9,350 bases of DNA from positions 1-9,350 of the forward strand of contig DSDH01000101.1 in NCBI GenBank assembly GCA_011055475.1, given 5' to 3'. Positions 6,123 to 9,350 of the stretch are shown in pieces; within the stretch, counting starts at the first letter, position 1, and the number at the start of each line of letters is the position of its first letter. The notes under the pieces are model-generated. The model was not told where the DNA came from and did no database searches. It saw nothing but the letters and a program-made list of their open reading frames with translations. Made by a program: the position numbers and the translations under genes. This stretch comes from Phycisphaerales bacterium (GTDB taxonomy: Bacteria > Planctomycetota > Phycisphaerae > Sedimentisphaerales > Anaerohalosphaeraceae).

Positions 6123-8777
6123 ATGCGGTGGATGAGTGCAGTACTGGCGGCGTTGCTCGTAGGCATCACTCTGCCGGTTTCGGCGGCCGGCGGCCAGACG
6201 TCGGTGATCCGCCTGCCGGCGACGAAGGACAACTCGATCGTCCTGGTCGAGGGCGAAACCGAACAAAACGCCGGCCGCCAGGAGCGACTGCGAATCAAGG
6301 GCAACCAGCACCTGCTGGCGTTGGATTTCGACTTCGCCCGGTTGCGTGGGCGGCGGGTCCGCTCCGCGAAGCTGGTCTGCCATCAGGTGGACCACACCAT
6401 CGACGGACTGACGATTTCCACGATCCAGGCGCCGTGGGACGAGTACCGATCCAATGCACTGAGCGGCGGTATCGGTCCGGAACAGGGGTGGGGCTGGACC
6501 GGGGCGCGGTTTCCGGCAGTGACGGGGGGCAATTCGTTCTCACGGGTGTGCCAGGCCCCAAGCCGACTGGCCGATGGGGTCTACACGTGGGACATCGACC
6601 CCGATCTGGTTCACGCCAACGCCGTCGGGACCGCGTACGGCCTGACGCTGCACGAATGGACGTGCGACTACTCACGGAACCCGCGAGTCTTCTCGCGTGA
6701 AGCTCCCCAGCACGGCCCCGTGCTGATCCTCGAAATAGACCCCGCGGCACCCACGCAGCCGCCTGAGCCACCGGCGGGCCTGCACACGAGCGACACGGGC
6801 GATGCGGGCAGCCTTCGCCTGCACCTGACCGCGCCGGAGTACGGGTTTGCCTACGAGGTTCGCGTGAATGACCTGCCGCTGGGTCGCTGGAACATCCCCT
6901 TCGTTCAGCCGGGTCACCGGCAGACGGTTTTCGTGCGGGATCTGAACATCGTACCGGGGCATCCGGTGAGCCTCCAGGTCCGCACGCTGGATCGCCTGGG
7001 CCGCGTGAGCCCCTGGGCGGTCTGCACGGCGACGTGGCCGGGCGGTCGTGAGGACGTGCAGCCGCCACGGGTGGACCCGCCCCCCGCCCGGCCGCCGGAT
7101 CTGGAAGGGCTTGCCGTGATCCCGGTGATGGACAAATACGACATCCAGGGCCGGCCCATCGGCGACCTGCCGGCGGATTATCGCGTGAACAACCCGGTGT
7201 TTGACGGGCGGACCATCCGCCTGGAGGCGGCCCGGGGCGAGGTGGTCTCCTTCCAGGCGTTGCTGCGGGGCCGTGGTCGCGCAGAGGTGCAATGCCGGGT
7301 CGACCCCTTCCGCGTGGACCTGTTCAAGGGACTGTACGTGGAGGCAGGCCCGCGACGGATTGTCGATCCGCTGGTGCCGCTGGAGGAGGTCTCGCTGGCC
7401 ACGGACCATGATACCGTGATCGTGGCGGACGTGTACGTGCCCTTCGATGCCCGGGCCGGGACGCTCGCGGGCGAGTTGGCGGTGTCCGACGGCCGCCGCG
7501 TTCCGATCGTGCTGCACGTGCTGGATACGGTGATCGGCCGCGAGGCGTGCTTCGCGTGCGAGATGAACACCTACGGCATGCCCGACGCGGTCGAGACGTT
7601 TTACGCCCTGCAACGGGTGGCCTACGACCACCGTTGCCACGTGAATATCCTGCACTATTCGCATCGCACCGCCGCGCCAGGCGCTCGCAAGTGCAACCTG
7701 GACATGCGGATGGCCGATGGACGCCGAATGGACGAGCGACGCTACAACGCCATCCAGCCCGGAGCTACGGAAGGATACTGGGACGACTTCGTCCAGGCGT
7801 TCGGGCCATACCTGAGCGGCGCGTGTTTCAGCGAGGGGCATCGCGGAGCGGTGCCGGCACCGGGTTTCTACCTGACGTTTCACGAAAGCTGGCCGTTGAA
7901 CGTGCGGACGTATTTCAACGGCGATCCCGATGCGTACAAGGCCTTCAGGGAGCACCCTGAGTACGCGGCGACGTTTGTGGCGATCTTGAAGGACTTCATC
8001 GTAGCGGCCCGACAACAAGGCTGGACCCGGACGGGTTTTCAACTGTATCTGAACAACAAGGGCTCGCTGGACGACCCCTCGCGAAGCCCGTGGATTCTGG
8101 ATGAGCCGGCGAGCTACTGGGACTACCGGGCTCTGGCGTTCTATGCCGACCTGACTCAGCAGGCGAAGGGCCGGGAATGCCCCGTCACGATTGACTACCG
8201 GATCGACATTTCACGGCCACAGTTCGACCGCGGCGAATTGGCCGGCAAGGCCGATCTCTGGGTGGTCAGCACGGACGCGATGCGGGCCTATCCCCGGCTG
8301 ATCACCGACCGGACCGAACGCACCGGCGAGCGGGTCTGGGTCTATGGCACAACCAACGACGTGGAGCAATCGAATCGACAGACCCTGGCGTGGACCGTGT
8401 GGGCGTATCGACACGGAGCGCAGGGCGTGGTCCCGTGGCAGACGGTCAACCGCAACGCAACAGCCCTCCGTCAAGCGGACCCATTAGGCCTGTTCATCTT
8501 CGACCGGGATGCGGACGGCCGCCCGACGATCCGGCATTCCCTGCGGCTCAAGGCGTATCGACAGGCCGAACAACTGATCGAACGGCTCGAACACCTGCGG
8601 GAAAAACAGGGCCTCAGCGACGGTCAGATCGGCAGGATCATCGATCGGTTCTTCGACGGAGGCGGCACCGTGCGGCGACAAAACGAGGCCGATGCGGGAA
8701 CGGCGCACTACGACCGCCTCGATCCGTGGGCCTTCTGGCGTCTGAACCAAGCCCTCGGACGCCTGCTGGAGCCCTGA
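6123..8777 (+). CDS. Secreted modular glycoside-hydrolase-like protein (GH123/DUF4091 type)
   Basis: An 884-residue exported protein. Residues 1-22 are a signal peptide (short basic start, hydrophobic core, cleavage near VSAA). Residues about 26-206 resemble a DNRLRE/CBM96-like beta-sandwich (KDNSIVLVEG, then LLALDFDFARL and RSAKLVCHQ). A Pro-rich linker leads to a fibronectin-III-like module (217-306) and a second linker PPRVDPPPARPPD. Residues 330-470 look like the beta-sandwich that precedes GH123 catalytic domains (NNPVFDGRTIRLEAARGE, then VYVPFDARAGTLAGEL). A barrel-like region follows, with WILDEP at 658-662, where Asp660-Glu661 matches the adjacent acidic pair used by GH123 enzymes in substrate-assisted cleavage of N-acetylgalactosaminides. 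The C-terminus (about 750-884) has the DUF4091 pattern, including HSLRLKAYRQAEQLIERL. AGGAG 6 nt before ATG 6123 and the signal peptide fix the start, against an in-frame ATG at 6030. Substrate is unknown; it acts outside the cytoplasm. Confidence 0.82.
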   Translation: MRWMSAVLAALLVGITLPVSAAGGQTSVIRLPATKDNSIVLVEGETEQNAGRQERLRIKGNQHLLALDFDFARLRGRRVRSAKLVCHQVDHTIDGLTISTIQAPWDEYRSNALSGGIGPEQGWGWTGARFPAVTGGNSFSRVCQAPSRLADGVYTWDIDPDLVHANAVGTAYGLTLHEWTCDYSRNPRVFSREAPQHGPVLILEIDPAAPTQPPEPPAGLHTSDTGDAGSLRLHLTAPEYGFAYEVRVNDLPLGRWNIPFVQPGHRQTVFVRDLNIVPGHPVSLQVRTLDRLGRVSPWAVCTATWPGGREDVQPPRVDPPPARPPDLEGLAVIPVMDKYDIQGRPIGDLPADYRVNNPVFDGRTIRLEAARGEVVSFQALLRGRGRAEVQCRVDPFRVDLFKGLYVEAGPRRIVDPLVPLEEVSLATDHDTVIVADVYVPFDARAGTLAGELAVSDGRRVPIVLHVLDTVIGREACFACEMNTYGMPDAVETFYALQRVAYDHRCHVNILHYSHRTAAPGARKCNLDMRMADGRRMDERRYNAIQPGATEGYWDDFVQAFGPYLSGACFSEGHRGAVPAPGFYLTFHESWPLNVRTYFNGDPDAYKAFREHPEYAATFVAILKDFIVAARQQGWTRTGFQLYLNNKGSLDDPSRSPWILDEPASYWDYRALAFYADLTQQAKGRECPVTIDYRIDISRPQFDRGELAGKADLWVVSTDAMRAYPRLITDRTERTGERVWVYGTTNDVEQSNRQTLAWTVWAYRHGAQGVVPWQTVNRNATALRQADPLGLFIFDRDADGRPTIRHSLRLKAYRQAEQLIERLEHLREKQGLSDGQIGRIIDRFFDGGGTVRRQNEADAGTAHYDRLDPWAFWRLNQALGRLLEP

Positions 8778-8820
8778 CCCCACAGGGTCCTCGGCCAACA
8801 GGCACCGGACCGTCGGTCCG
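8776..8820. terminator. Two small hairpins between convergent genes
   Basis: GACCC-CACA-GGGTC (8776-8789) begins inside the stop codon of the GH123-like gene. CGGACCG-T-CGGTCCG (8806-8820) is a perfect 15-bp dyad, foldable as 6 bp with a 3-nt loop. They fill the 63-bp gap between converging genes, where a bidirectional terminator is expected. Neither is followed by a T-run on either strand, so intrinsic termination is uncertain. Confidence 0.35.
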
Positions 8821-8840
8821 CCACGGGCGCAGGCCGCAGG

Positions 8841-9350
8841 TCAGAACTGACCAGGGAAACCACCCCCCCGCATCATCTCACGGCCGCGAGGGTCCATCTC
8901 CAAGGGCATCCGTTGCTGCCGCAGTGCACTGTCCAGCTTGTTGCGGTAGTGGGTCCTCGCGACATACTGGATGGGCCCTTGCTGCTCGGACTGTTTGATC
9001 TCCTCGTAGAGACTCCGCACAGGGGCGGGCCAGTTGCGATTGGTAACGGGGAAACGATCCATGTCGCCTTCGTTCCTGGCATAGAGTATCTCACGCAGAT
9101 CCCGTCGACTCAGCGCCGTGCCGGCGGTCAACCACGTGGTCGAGGTCACCACGTCCACCAACACCGCATCGGTGCTGAAATCAATCTTCTGGGGCCCTGT
9201 GGGAGCGCCGCCGGTCCCGCCATACCGATCGAGACCCGGGTATTCGGGCGTCATCAACCTCTCCCGGCCGTCGAACCCCCCGGCGGCGGTGGGCCGCTCC
9301 GGTTGGACCTCCACCTCCCGGCCGATCGGCTCGCCGCAATGCACGGTGAA
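8841..9350 (-). CDS. Hypothetical protein, C-terminal part (runs off right edge)
   Basis: About 169 residues ending at TGA 8841-8843. The frame stays open to the window edge (Phe-Thr precede a GTG at 9344), so the real start most likely lies outside and the GTG is probably internal. No family is recognised. An Asp/Val-rich stretch DFSTDAVLVDVVTSTTWL suggests a beta strand pair. It is followed by RRDLREILYARNEGDMDRFPV, the short motif NRNWPAPVRSLYEEI, and a charged, helical C-terminus rich in Arg, Met and Gly (MMRGGGFPGQF). No hydrophobic membrane segment occurs in the visible part. It converges on the GH123-like gene across a 63-bp gap. Coding is supported by the conserved-looking, non-repetitive sequence and the long open frame; another possibility is the C-terminus of a larger exported protein, which cannot be told from this end. 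Confidence 0.7.
   Translation of the reverse strand, partial: FTVHCGEPIGREVEVQPERPTAAGGFDGRERLMTPEYPGLDRYGGTGGAPTGPQKIDFSTDAVLVDVVTSTTWLTAGTALSRRDLREILYARNEGDMDRFPVTNRNWPAPVRSLYEEIKQSEQQGPIQYVARTHYRNKLDSALRQQRMPLEMDPRGREMMRGGGFPGQF

Noticed and set aside
6672..8042. 456-codon open frame on the minus strand opposite the GH123-like gene
   Set aside because: Composition is Arg/His/Val-rich without motifs, and it lies wholly inside a well-supported plus-strand gene.

Overview
The window is about 9.3 kb of GC-rich bacterial DNA with densely packed genes on both strands. The gene content suggests a planctomycete or related PVC-group bacterium, perhaps Phycisphaerae-like. The main clues are an O-antigen-ligase-like membrane protein fused to TPR repeats, a secreted modular GH123/DUF4091-type protein with a DNRLRE-like N-terminus, and an ECF sigma / zinc-finger anti-sigma pair. 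This placement is inference from gene style; no rRNA or other marker gene is present.

Layout from left to right. (1) Positions 1-394 hold the C-terminal 130 residues of 6-phosphogluconate dehydrogenase (+). (2) A promoter-like TTGATA-N18-TACAAT at 476-505 starts a leader of about 150 nt, containing a perfect 8-bp stem-loop, ahead of a ferritin-like four-helix protein (664-1155, +) that appears to have lost half of its di-iron ligands. (3) A cluster of three palindromes (1167-1214) precedes a tight three-gene operon (+). It encodes an ECF sigma factor starting at a TTG (1292-1873), a two-TM zinc-finger anti-sigma factor overlapping it by ATGA (1870-2316), and a YbjQ/UPF0145 protein (2321-2653). 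(4) Converging on this operon, with 3' ends overlapping by 4 bp, is a minus-strand operon. A class I SAM methyltransferase (5926-side start, stop at 5226) is followed after 2 nt by a large O-antigen ligase/polymerase-like protein with a C-terminal TPR domain (5223 to 2650). (5) A divergent intergenic region (5928-6122) carries a perfect TATAAT minus-strand promoter with a 7-bp GC-only leader hairpin, and a TACAAT plus-strand promoter candidate. (6) Positions 6123-8777 (+) encode a secreted modular glycoside-hydrolase-like protein with an Asp-Glu-Pro dyad at the expected catalytic place. (7) A 63-bp convergent gap with two small hairpins separates it from the C-terminal part of an unrecognised protein on the minus strand (8841 to beyond 9350).

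How the parts may work together (inference): the methyltransferase/ligase operon and the divergent secreted GH123-like protein both point to building and trimming of extracellular or surface glycans. The sigma/anti-sigma/YbjQ operon looks like a self-contained envelope-stress switch. No CRISPR array, insertion sequence, tRNA, rRNA, phage gene or defence system was seen. The most unusual items are the ferritin-like protein with replaced ligands and the YbjQ protein locked into an ECF operon behind a palindrome cluster. I did not find a clearly new biological system.
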